Below, piece after piece: positions 42,813 to 55,500 of a stretch of DNA of 64,000 nucleotides; position 1 is the first letter of the stretch; the number at the start of each line of letters is the position of its first letter. The notes under the pieces were generated by a model. That model made no database searches. It saw only the letters and a program-made list of their open reading frames with translations, and was not told the DNA's origin. Source of the DNA: Eledone cirrhosa (Eukaryota > Mollusca > Cephalopoda > Octopoda > Eledonidae). The position numbers and the translations under genes were made by a program. The stretch spans positions 4,244,336 to 4,308,335 of the forward strand of contig OZ024740.1 of the NCBI GenBank assembly GCA_964016885.1, in the 5' to 3' direction.

Positions 42813-42959
42813 CGTCTGTGCATGTGTCTGTCTACCATGTCTGTCTGTGTCTATTTACCATGTCTGTCAGTGTCTGTCTACCATGTCTGTCTGTGTATGT
42901 CTACCATGTCTGTCTGTGTCTTTCTACCATGTCTGTCTGTGTCTATCTAGCATGTCTGT

Positions 42960-45900
42960 CTGTGTCTGTCTACCATGTCTGTCTGTGTCTGTCTACCATG
43001 TCTATCTGTGTCTGTCTACCATGTCTGTCTGTGTCTATCTACCATGTCTGTCTGTGTCTATCTACCATGTCTGTCTGTGTCTGTCTACCATGTCTGTGTC
43101 TGTCTACCATGTCTGTCTGTGTCTATCTACCATGTCTGTCTGTGTCTACCTACCATGTCTGTCTGTGTCTATCTACCATGTCTGTATGTGTCTATCTACA
43201 TTGTCTGTCTGTGTCTATCTACCATGTCTGTCTGTGTCTTTCTGCCATGTCTGTCTGTGTCTGTCTACCTTGTCTGTCTGTGTCTGTCTACCACGTCTGT
43301 CTGTGTCTATCTACCAGGTCTGTCTGTGTCTATCTACCATGTCTGTCTGTGTCTGTCTACCATGTCTGTCTGTGTCTATCTACCATGTCTGTGTCTGTCT
43401 ATCACGTCTGTTTGTGTCTGACTACCATGTCTGTATGTGTCTGTCTATCATGTCTGTCTGTGTCTATCTACCATGTCTGTCTGTGACTGTCTACCCTGTC
43501 TGTCAGCCTCTGTCTACCATGTCTGTATGTGTCTGTCTACCATGTCTGTCTGTGTCTTTCTACCATGTCTGTCTGTGTCTATCTACCATGTCTGTCTGTG
43601 TCTGTCTACCATGTCTGTCTGTGTCTGTCTACCATGTCTGTATGTGTCTATCTACCATGTCTGTCTGTGTCTATCTACCTTGTCTGTCTGTGTCTATCTA
43701 CCATGTCTGTATGTGTCTGTCTACCATGCCTGCCTGTGTCTATCTACCAGGTATGTCTGTGTCTATCTACCATGTCTGTCTGTGTCTGTCTACCATGTCT
43801 GTCTGTGTCTATCTACCATGTCTGTGTCTGTATATCACGTCTGTCTGTGTCTATCTACCATGTCTGTCTGTGTCTATCTACCATGTCTGTATGTGTCTGT
43901 CTACCATGTCTGTATGTGTCTGTCTACCATGTCTGTCTGTATCTGTCTACCATGCCTGTCTGTGTCTGACTACCATGTCTGTATGTGTCTGTCAACCATG
44001 TCTGTCTGTGTCTATCTACCATGTCTGTCTGTGTCTATCTACCATGTCTGTCTGTGACTGTCTACCCTGTCTGTCTGCGTCTGTCTACCATGTCTGTATG
44101 TGTCTGTCTACCATGTCTGTCTGTGTCTTTCTATCATGTCTGTCTGTGTCTATCTACCATGTCTGTCTGTGCCTGTCTACCATGTCTGTCTGTGTCTGTC
44201 TACCATGTCTGTCTGTGTCTGTCTACCATGTCTGTCTGTGTCTATCTAACATGTCTGTCTGTGTCTATCTACCATGTCTGTCTGTGTCTGTCTACCATGT
44301 CTGCCTGTGTCTATCTACCAGGTATGTCTGTGTCTATCTACCATGTCTGTCTGTGTCTGTCTACCATGTCTGTCTGTGTCTATCTACCATGTCTGTGTCT
44401 GTATATCACGTCTGTCTGTGTCTATCTACCATGTCTGTCTGTGTCTATCTACCATGTCTGTATGTGTCTGTCTACCATGTCTGTATGTGTCTGTCTACCA
44501 TGTCTGTCTGTATCTGTCTACCATGCCTGTCTGTGTCTGACTACCATGTCTGTATGTGTCTGTCTACCATGTCTGTCTGTGTCTATCTACCATGTCTGTC
44601 TGTGTCTATCTACCATGTCTGTCTGTAACTGTCTACCCTGTCTGTCTGCGTCTGTCTACCATGTCTGTATGTGTCTGTCTACCATGTCTGTCTGTGTCTT
44701 TCTATCGTGTCTGTCTGTGTCTATCTACCATGTCTGTCTGTGCCTGTCTACCATGTCTGTCTGTGTCTGTCTACCATGTCTGTCTGTGTCTGTCTACCAT
44801 GTCTGTCTGTGTCTATCTACCATGTCTCTTCGTGTCTGTCTAACATGTCTGTCTGTGTCTGTCTACCATGTCTGTCTGTGTCTGTCTACCTTGTCTGTCT
44901 GTGTCTGTCTACCATGTCTGTCTGTGGCTATCTACCAGGTCTGTCTGTGTCTATCTACCATGTCTGTTTGTGTCTGTCTACCATGTCTGTCTGTATCTAT
45001 CAACCATGTATGTGTCTGTCTATCACGTCTGTCTGTGTCTATCTACCATGTCTGTCTGTGTCTATCTACCATGTCTGTCTGTGTCTGTCTACCATGTCTG
45101 TATGTGTCTGTCTACCATGTCTGTCTGTGTCTGTCTAACATGTCTGTCTGTGTCTGTCTACCATGTCTGTATGTGTCTGTCTACCATGTCTGTCTGTGTC
45201 TGTCTACCATGTCTGTATGTGTCTATCTACCATGTCTGTCTGTGTCTATCTACCATGTCTGTATGTGTCTATCTACCATGTCTGTCTGTGTCTATCTACC
45301 TTGTCTGTCTGTGTCTATCTACCATGTCTGTCTGTGTCTATCTACCATGTCTGTCTGTGTCTGTCTACCTTGTCTGTCTGTGTCTGTCTACCATGTCTGT
45401 CTGTGTCTATCTACCAGGTCTGTCTGTGTCTATCTACCATGTCTGTCTGTGTCTGTCTACCATGTCTGTCTGTGTCTATCTATCATGTCTGTGTCTGTCT
45501 ATCACGTCTGTATGTGTCTGTCTACCATGTCTGTATGTGTCTGTCTACCATGTCTGTCTGTATCTCTCTACCATGCCTGTCTGTGTCTGACTACCATGTC
45601 TGTATGTGTCTGACGACCATGTCTGTATGTGTCTGTCTACCATGTCTGTCTGTGTCTATCTACCATGTCTGTCTGTGTCTATCTACCATGTCTGTCTGCG
45701 TCTGTCTGTGACTGTCTACCCTGACTGTCTGCATCTGTCTACCATGTCTGTATGTATCTGTCTACCATGTCTGTCTGTGTCTTTCTACCATGTCTGTCTG
45801 TGTCTATCTACCATGTCTGTCTGTGTCTGTCTAACATGTCTGTCTGTGTCTGTCTGCCATGTCTGTCTGTGTCTGTCTACCATGTCTGTATGTGTCTATC

Positions 45901-48900
45901 TACCCTGTCTGTCTGTGTCTATCTACCTTGTCTGTCTGTGTCTATCTACCATGTCTGTCTGTGTCTATCTACCATGTCTGTCTGTGTCTCTCTACCTTCT
46001 CTGTCTGTGTCTGTCTACCATGTCTGTCTGTGTCTATCTACCAGGTCTCTCTGTGTTTATCTACCATGTCTGTGTGTGTCTGTCTGCCATGTCTGTCTGT
46101 GTCTATCTACCATGTCTGTGTCTGTCTATCACGTCTGTCTGTGTCTATCTACCATGTCTGTCTGTGTCTATCTACCATGTCTGTATGTGTCTGTCTACCA
46201 TGTCTGTATGTGTCTGTGTACCATGTCTGTCTGTATCTGTCTACCATGCCTGTCTGTGTCTGACTACCATGTCTGTATGTGTCTGTCTACCATGTCTGTC
46301 TGTGTCTATCTACCATGTCTGTCTGTGTCTATCTACCATGTCTGTCTGTGTCTGTCTGTGACTGTCTACCATGTCTGTCTGCGTCTGTCTACCATGTCTG
46401 TATGTGTCTGTCTACCATGTATGTATGTGTCTGTCTACCAATGTCTGTCTGTGTCTTTCTACCATGTCTGTCTGTGTCTGTCTACCATGTCTGTCTGTGT
46501 CTGTCTACCATGTCTGTCTGTGTCTGTCTACCATGTCTGTCTGTGTCTATCTACCATGTCTCTTCGTGTCTATCTACCATGTCTGTCTGTGTCTGTCTGC
46601 CATGTCTGTCTGTGTCTATCTACCATGTCTGTCTGTGTCTGTCTACCATGTCTGTCTGTGTCTATCTACCATGTCTGTCTGTGTCTGTCTACCATGTCTG
46701 TGTCTATCTACCATGTCTGTCTGTGTCTGTCTACCATGTCTGTCTGTGTCTGTCTACCATGTCTGTCTGTGTCTATCTACCATGTCTGTCTGTGTCCGTC
46801 TACCATGACTGTCTACCAGGTCTACCATGTCTATCTAGCATGTCTGTCTGTGTCTATCTACCATGTCTGTCTGCGCATGTCTACCATGTCTGTCTGTGTC
46901 TATCTACTACGTCTGTAAGTGTCTGTCTACCCTGTCTGTCTGTGTCTATCTACCATGTCTGTCTGTGTCTATCTACCATGTCTGACTGTGCATGTCCACC
47001 ATGTCTGTCTGTGTCTATCTACCATGTCTGTCTGTGTCTATCTACCATGTCTGTCTGTGTCCGTCTACCATGACTGTCTACCAGGTCTACCATGTCTATC
47101 TAGCATGTCTGTCTGTGTCTATCTACCATGTCTGTCTGTGTATGTCTACCATGACTGTCTGTGTCTATCTACCTTGTCTGCCTGTGTCTATCTACCATGT
47201 CTGTCTGTGTCTGTTTACCATGTCTGTTTGTGTCTGTCTACCATGTCTGTCTGTGCATGTCTACCATGTCTGTCTGTGTCTGTCTACCATGTCTGCCTGT
47301 GTCTATCTACCATGTCTGTCTGTGTCTGTCTACCATGTCTGTCTGTGTCTATCTACCATGTCTGTCTGTGTCTGTCTACCACGTCTGTCTGTGTCTGTCT
47401 ACCATGTCTGTCTGTTTCTGTCTACCACGTCTGTCTGTGTCTATCTACCATGTCTGTATGTGTCTGTCTACCATGTCTGTCTGTGTCTATCTACCATGTA
47501 TGTGTCTGTCTACCATGTCTGTCTGTGTCTGTCTACCATGTCTGTATGTGTCTGTCTGTATCTGTCTACCATGCCTGTCTGTGTCTGACTACCATGTCTG
47601 TATGTGTCTGACTACCATGTCAGTATGTGTCTGTCTACCATGTCTGTCTGTGTCTATCTACCATGTCTGTCTGTGTCTATCTACCATGTCTGTCTGCGTC
47701 TGTCTGTGACTGTCTACCCTGACTGTCTGCATCTGTCTACTATGTCTGTATGTGTCTGTCTACCATGTCTGTCTGTGTCTATCTACCATGTCTGTCTGTG
47801 TCTATCTACCATGTCTGTCTGTGTCTGTCTACCATGTCTGTATCTATCTACCATGTCTGTCTGTGTCTATCTAACATGTCTGTCTGTGTCTACCTACCAT
47901 GTCTGTCTGTGTCTATCTACCATGTCTGTATGTGTCTATCTACATTGTCTGTATGTGTCTATCTACCATGTCTGTCTGTGTCTATCTACCATGTCTGTCT
48001 GTGTCTGTCTACCATGCCTGCCTGTGTCTATCTACCAGGTATGTCTGTGTCTATCTACCATGTCTGTCTGTGTCTGTCTACCATGTCTGTCTGTGTCTAT
48101 CTACCATGTCTGTGTCTGTATATCACGTCTGTCTGTGTCTATCTACCATGTCTGTCTGTGTCTATCTACCATGTCTGTATGTGTCTGTCTACCATGTCTG
48201 TATGTGTCTGTCTACCATGTCTGTCTGCATCTGTCTACCATGCCTGTCTGTGTCTGACTACCATGTCTGTATGTGTCTGTCAACCATGTCTGTCTGTGTC
48301 TATCTACCATGTCTGTCTGTGTCTATTTACCATGTCTGTCTGTGACTGTCTACCCTGTCTGTCTGCGTCTGTCTACCATGTCTGTATGTGTCTGTCTACC
48401 ATGTCTGTCTGTGTCTTTCTATCATGTCTGTCTGTGTCTATCTACCATGTCTGTCTGTGCCTGTCTACCATGTCTGTCTGTGTCTGTCTACCATGTCTGT
48501 CTGTGTCTGTCTACCATGTCCGTCTGTGTCTATCTACCATGTCTGTCTGTGTCTATCTACCATGTCTGTCTGTGTCTGTCTACCATGTCTGCCTGTGTCT
48601 ATCTACCAGGTATGTCTGTGTCTATCTACCATGTCTCTCTGTGTCTGTCTACCATGTCTGTCTGTGTCTATCTACCATGTCTGTGTCTGTATATCACGTC
48701 TGTCTGTGTCTATCTACCATGTCTGTCTGTGTCTATCTACCATGTCTGTATGTGTCTGTCTACCATTTCTGTATGTGTCTGTCTACCATGTCTGTCTGTA
48801 TCTGTCTACCATGCCTGTCTGTGTCTGACTACCATGTCTGTATGTGTCTGTCTACCATGTCTGTCTGTGTCTATCTACCATGTCTGTCTGTGTCTATCTA

Positions 48901-51900
48901 CCATGTCTGTCTGTAACTGTCTACCCTGTCTGTCTGCGTCTGTCTACCATGTCTGTCTGTGTCTATCTACCATGTATGTCTGTGTCTGTCTAACATGTCT
49001 GTCTGTGTCTGTCTACCATGTCTGTCTGTGTCTGTCTACCTTGTCTGTCTGTGTCTGTCTACCATGTCTGTCTGTGTCTATCTACCAGGTCTGTCTGTGT
49101 CTATCTACCATGTCTGTTTGTGTCTGTCTACCATGTCTGTCTGTATCTATCAACCATGTCTGTGTCTGTCTATCACGTCTGTCTGTGTCTATCTACCATG
49201 TCTGTCTGTGTCTATCTACCATGTCTGTCTGTGTCTGTCTACCATGTCTGTATGTGTCTTTCTACCATGTCTGTCTGTGTCTGTCTAACATGTCTGTCTG
49301 TGTCTGTCTACCATGTCTGTATGTGTCTGTCTACCATGTCTGTCTGTGTCTGTCTACCATGTCTGTATGTGTCTATCTACCATGTCTGTCTGTGTCTATC
49401 TACCATGTCTGTATGTGTCTATCTACCATGTCTGTCTGTGTCTATCTACCTTGTCTGTCTGTGTCTATCTACCATGTCTGTCTGTGTCTATCTACCATGT
49501 CTGTCTGTGTCTGTCTACCTTGTCTGTCTGTGTCTGTCTACCATGTCTGTCTGTGTCTATCTACCAGGTCTGTCTGTGTCTATCTACCATGTCTGTCTGT
49601 GTCTGTCTACCATGTCTGTCTGTGTCTATCTATCATGTCTGTGTCTGTCTATCACGTCTGTATGTGTCTATCTACCATGTCTGTATGTGTCTGTCTACCA
49701 TGTCTGTCTGTATCTCTCTACCATGCCTGTCTGTGTCTGACTACCATGTCTGTATGTGTCTGACGACCATGTCTGTATGTGTCTGTCTACCATGTCTGTC
49801 TGTGTCTATCTACCATGTCTGTCTGTGTCTATCTACCATGTCTGTCTGCGTCTGTCTGTGACTGTCTACCCTGACTGTCTGCATCTGTCTACCATGTCTG
49901 TATGTGTCTGTCTACCATGTCTGTCTGTGTCTTTCTACCATGTCTGTCTGTGTCTATCTACCATGTCTGTCTGTGTCTGTCTAACATGTCTGTCTGTGTC
50001 TGTCTGCCATGTCTGTCTGTGTCTGTCTACCATGTCTGTATGTGTCTATCTACCCTGTCTGTCTGTGTCTATCTACCTTGTCTGTCTGTGTCTATCTACC
50101 ATGTCTGTCTGTGTCTATCTACCATGTCTGTCTGTGTCTGTCTACCTTCTCTGTCTGTGTCTGTCTACCATGTCTGTCTGTGTCTATCTACCAGGTCTCT
50201 CTGTGTTTATCTACCATGTCTGTGTGTGTCTGTCTACCATGTCTGTATGTGTCTGTGTACCATGTCTGTCTGTATCTGTCTACCATGCCTGTCTGTGTCT
50301 GACTACCATGTCTGTATGTGTCTGTCTACCATGTCTGTCTGTGTCTATCTACCATGTCTGTCTGTGTCTATCTACCATGTCTGTCTGTGACTGTCTACCA
50401 TGTCTGTCTGCGTCTGTCTACCATGTCTGTATGTGTCTGTCTACCATGTCTGTCTGTGTTTGTCTACCATGTCTGTCTGTGTCTGTCTACCATGTCTGTC
50501 TGTGTCTATCTACCATGTCTCTTCGTGTCTATCTACCATGTCTGTCTGTGTCTGTCTGCCATGTCTGTCTGTGTCTATCTACCATGTCTGTCTGTGTCTG
50601 TCTACTATGTCTGTCTGTGTCTGTCTACCATGTCTGTCTGTGTCTATCTACCATGTCTGTCTGTGTCTGTCTACCATGTCTGTGTCTATCTACCATGTCT
50701 GTCTGTGTCTGTCTACCATGTCTGTCTGTGTCTGTCTACCATGTCTGTCTGTGTCTATCTACCATGTCTGTCTGTGTCCGTCTACCGTGACTGTCTACCA
50801 GGTCTACCATGTCTATCTAGCATGTCTGTCTGTGTCTATCTACCATGTCTGTCTGCGCATGTCTACCATGTCTGTCTGTGTCTATCTACTACGTCTGTAA
50901 GTGTCTGTCTACCCTCTCTGTCTGTGTCTATCTACCATGTCTGTCTGTGTCTATCTACCATGTCTGACTGTGCATGTCCACCATGTCTGTCTGTGTCTAT
51001 CTACCATGTCTGTCTGTGTCTATCTACCATGTCTGTCTGTGTCCGTCTACCATGACTGTCTACCAGGTCTACCATGTCTGTCTGTGCCTGTCTACCATGT
51101 CTGTCTGTGTCTGTCTACCATGTCTGTCTGTGTCTGTCTACCATGTCTGTCTGTGTCTGTCTACCATGTCTATCTGTGTCTGTCTACCATGTCTGTCTGT
51201 GTCTATCTACCATGTCTGTCTGTGTCTATCTACCATGTCTGTCTGTGTCTGTCTACCATGTCTGTATCTATCTACCATGTCTGTCTGTGTCTATCTACCA
51301 TGTCTGTCTGTGTCTACCTACCATGTCTGTCTGTGTCTATCTACCATGTCTGTATGTGTCTATCTACATTGTCTGTCTGTGTCTATCTACCATGTCTGTC
51401 TGTGTCTTTCTACCATGTCTGTCTGTGTCTGTCTACCTTGTCTGTCTGTGTCTGTCTACCACGTCTGTCTGTGTCTATCTACCAGGTCTGTCTGTGTCTA
51501 TCTACCATGTCTGTCTGTGTCTGTCTACCATGTCTCTCTGTGTCTATCTACCATGTCTGTGTCTGTCTATCACGTCTGTTTGTGTCTGACTACCATGTCT
51601 GTATGTGTCTGTCTATCATGTATGTCTGTGTCTATCTACCATGTCTGTCTGTGACTGTCTACCCTGTCTGTCAGCATCTGTCTACCATGTCTGTATGTGT
51701 CTGTCTACCATGTCTGTCTGTGTCTTTCTACCATGTCTGTCTGTGTCTATCTACCATGTCTGTCTGTGTCTGTCTACCATGTCTGTGTGTGTCTGTCTAC
51801 CATGTCTGTATGTGTCTATCTACCATGTCTGTCTGTGTCTATCTACCTTGTCTGTCTGTGTCTATCTACCATGTCTGTCTGTGTCTGTCTACCATGCCTG

Positions 51901-54900
51901 CCTGTGTCTATCTACCAGGTATGTCTGTGTCTATCTACCATGTCTGTCTGTGTCTGTCTACCATGTCTGTCTGTGTCTATCTACCATGTCTGTGTCTGTA
52001 TATCACGTCTGTCTGTGTCTATCTACCATGTCTGTCTGTGTCTATCTACCATGTCTGTATGTGTCTGTCTACCATGTCTGTATGTGTCTGTCTACCATGT
52101 CTGTCTGTATCTGTCTACCATGCCTGTCTGTGTCTGACTACCATGTCTGTATGTGTCTGTCAACCATGTCTGTCTGTGTCTATCTACCATGTCTGTCTGT
52201 GTCTATCTACCATGTCTGTCTGTGACTGTCTACCCTGTCTGTCTGCGTCTGTCTACCATGTCTGTATGTGTCTGTCTACCATGTCTGTCTGTGTCTTTCT
52301 ATCATGTCTGTCTGTGTCTATCTACCATGTATGTCTGTGCCTGTCTACCATGTCTGTCTGTGTCTGTCTACCATGTCTGTCTGTGTCTGTCTACCATGTC
52401 TGTCTGTGTCTATCTAACATGTCTGTCTGTGTCTATCTACCATGTCTGTCTGTGTCTGTCTACCATGTCTGCCTGTGTCTATCTACCAGGTATGTCTGTG
52501 TCTATCTACCATGTCTGTCTGTGTCTGTCTACCATGTCTGTCTGTGTCTATCTACCATGTCTGTGTCTGTATATCACGTCTGTCTGTGTCTATCTACCAT
52601 GTCTGTCTGTGTCTATCTACCATGTCTGAATGTGTCTGTCTACCATGTCTGTATGTGTCTGTCTACCATGTCTGTCTGTATCTGTCTACCATGCCTGTCT
52701 GTGTCTGACTACCATGTCTGTATGTGTCTGTCTACCATGTCTGTCTGTGTCTATCTACCATGTCTGTCTGTATCTATCTACCATGTCTGTCTGTAACTGT
52801 CTACCCTGTCTGTCTGCGTCTGTCTACCATGTCTGTATGTGTCTGTCTACCATGTCTGTCTGTGTCTTTCTATCGTGTCTGTCTGTGTCTATCTACCATG
52901 TCTGTCTGTGCCTGTCTACCATGTCTGTCTGTGTCTGTCTACCATGTCTGTCTGTGTCTGTCTACCATGTCTGTCTGTGTCTATCTACCATGTATGTCTG
53001 TGTCTGTCTAACATGTCTGTCTGTGTCTGTCTACCATGTCTGTCTGTGTCTGTCTACCTTGTCTGTCTGTGTCTGTCTACCATGTCTGTCTGTGGCTATC
53101 TACCAGGTCTGTCTGTGTCTATCTACCATGTCTGTTTGTGTCTGTCTACCATGTCTGTCTGTATCTATCAACCATGTCTGTGTCTGTCTATCACGTCTGT
53201 CTGTGTCTATCTACCATGTCTGTCTGTGTCTATCTACCATGTCTGTCTGTGTCTGTCTACCATGTCTGTATGTGTCTGTCTACCATGTCTGTCTGTGTCT
53301 GTCTAACATGTCTGTCTGTGTCTGTCTACCATGTCTGTATGTGTCTGTCTACCATGTCTGTCTGTGTCTGTCTACCATGTCTGTATGTGTCTATCTACCA
53401 TGTCTGTCTGTGTCTATCTACCATGTCTGTATGTGTCTATCTACCATGTCTGTCTGTGTCTATCTACCTTGTCTGTCTGTGTCTATCTACCATGTCTGTC
53501 TGTGTCTATCTACCATGTCTGTCTGTGTCTGTCTACCTTGTCTGTCTGTGTCTGTCTACCATGTCTGTCTGTGTCTATCTACCAGGTTTGTCTGTGTCTA
53601 TCTACCATGTCTGTCTGTGTCTGTCTACCATGTCTGTCTGTGTCTATCTATCATGTCTGTGTCTGTCTATCACGTCTGTATGTGTCTGTCTACCATGTCT
53701 GTATGTGTCTGTCTACCATGTCTGTCTGTATCTCTCTACCATGTCTGTCTGTGTCTGACTACCATGTCTGTATGTGTCTGACGACCATGTCTGTATGTGT
53801 CTGTCTACCATGTCTGTCTGTGTCTATCTACCATGTCTGTCTGTGTCTATCTACCATGTCTGTCTGCGTCTGTCTGTGACTGTCTACCCTGACTGTCTGC
53901 ATCTGTCTACCATGTCTGTATGTGTCTGTCTACCATGTCTGTCTGTGTCTTTCTACCATGTCTGTCTGTGTCTATCTACCATGTCTGTCTGTGTCTGTCT
54001 AACATGTCTGTCTGTGTCTGTCTGCCATGTCTGTCTGTGTCTGTCTACCATGTCTGTATGTGTCTATCTACCCTGTCTGTCTGTGTCTATCTACCTTGTC
54101 TGTCTGTGTCTATCTACCATGTCTGTCTGTGTCTATCTACCATGTCTGTCTGTGTCTGTCTACCTTCTCTGTCTGTGTCTGTCTACCATGTCTGTCTGTG
54201 TCTATCTACCAGGTCTCTCTGTGTTTATCTACCATGTCTGTGTGTGTCTGTCTGCCATGTCTGTCTGTGTCTATCTACCATGTCTGTGTCTGTCTATCAC
54301 GTCTGTCTGTGTCTATCTACCATGTCTGTCTGTGTCTATCTACCATGTCTGTATGTGTCTGTCTACCATGTCTGTATGTGTCTGTGTACCATGTCTGTCT
54401 GTATCTGTCTACCATGCCTGTCTGTGTCTGACTACCATGTCTGTATGTGTCTGTCTACCATGTCTGTCTGTGTCTATCTACCATGTCTGTCTGTGTCTAT
54501 CTACCATGTCTGTCTGTGTCTGTCTGTGACTGTCTACCATGTCTGTCTGCGTCTGTCTACCATGTCTGTATGTGTCTGTCTACCATGTATGTATGTGTCT
54601 GTCTACCAATGTCTGTCTGTGTCTTTCTACCATGTCTGTCTGTGTCTGTCTACCATGTCTGTCTGTGTCTGTCTACCATGTCTGTCTGTGTCTGTCTACC
54701 ATGTCTGTCTGTGTCTATCTACCATGTCTCTTCGTGTCTATCTACCATGTCTGTCTGTGTATGTCTGCCATGTCTGTCTGTGTCTATCTACCATGTCTGT
54801 CTGTGTCTGTCTACCATGTCTGTCTGTGTCTATCTACCATGTCTGTCTGTGTCTGTCTACCATGTCTGTGTCTATCTACCATGTCTGTCTGTGTCTGTCT

Positions 54901-55500
54901 ACCATGTCTGTCTGTGTCTGTCTACCATGTCTGTCTGTGTCTATCTACCATGTCTGTCTGTGTCCGTCTACCATGACTGTCTACCAGGTCTACCATGTCT
55001 ATCTAGCATGTCTGTCTGTGTCTATCTACCATGTCTGTCTGCGCATGTCTACCATGTCTGTCTGTGTCTATCTACTACGTCTGTAAGTGTCTGTCTACCC
55101 TGTCTGTCTGTGTCTATCTACCATGTCTGTCTGTGTCTATCTACCATGTCTGACTGTGCATGTCCACCATGTCTGTCTGTGTCTATCTACCATGTCTGTC
55201 TGTGTCTATCTACCATGTCTGTCTGTGTCCGTCTACCATGACTGTCTACCAGGTCTACCATGTCTATCTAGCATGTCTGTCTGTGTCTATCTACCATGTC
55301 TGTCTGTGCATGTCTACCATGACTCTCTTTGTCTATCTACCTTGTCTGCCTGTGTCTATCTACCATGTCTGTCTGTGTCTGTCTACCATGTCTGTTTGTG
55401 TCTGTCTACCATGTCTGTCTGTGCATGTCTACCATGTCTGTCTGTGTCTATCTACCTTGTCTGCCTGTGTCTATCTACCATGTCTGTCTGTGTCTGTCTA
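42960..55500. repeat. Higher-order duplication in the 23-bp array, offset 8,168 bp
   Basis: Variant units in about 42960-47330 recur 8,168 bp later at about 51130-55500. Examples: ATGTCTATCTGTG at 42998 and 51166, and CGTCTGTAAG at 46910 and 55078. Many long open-frame blocks also pair at exactly this offset (43437/51605, 45163/53331, 46279/54447). An inner repeat of about 4.0-4.2 kb is visible too (CGTCTGTAAG also at 50892; blocks 45163/49313/53331). Confidence 0.85.
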
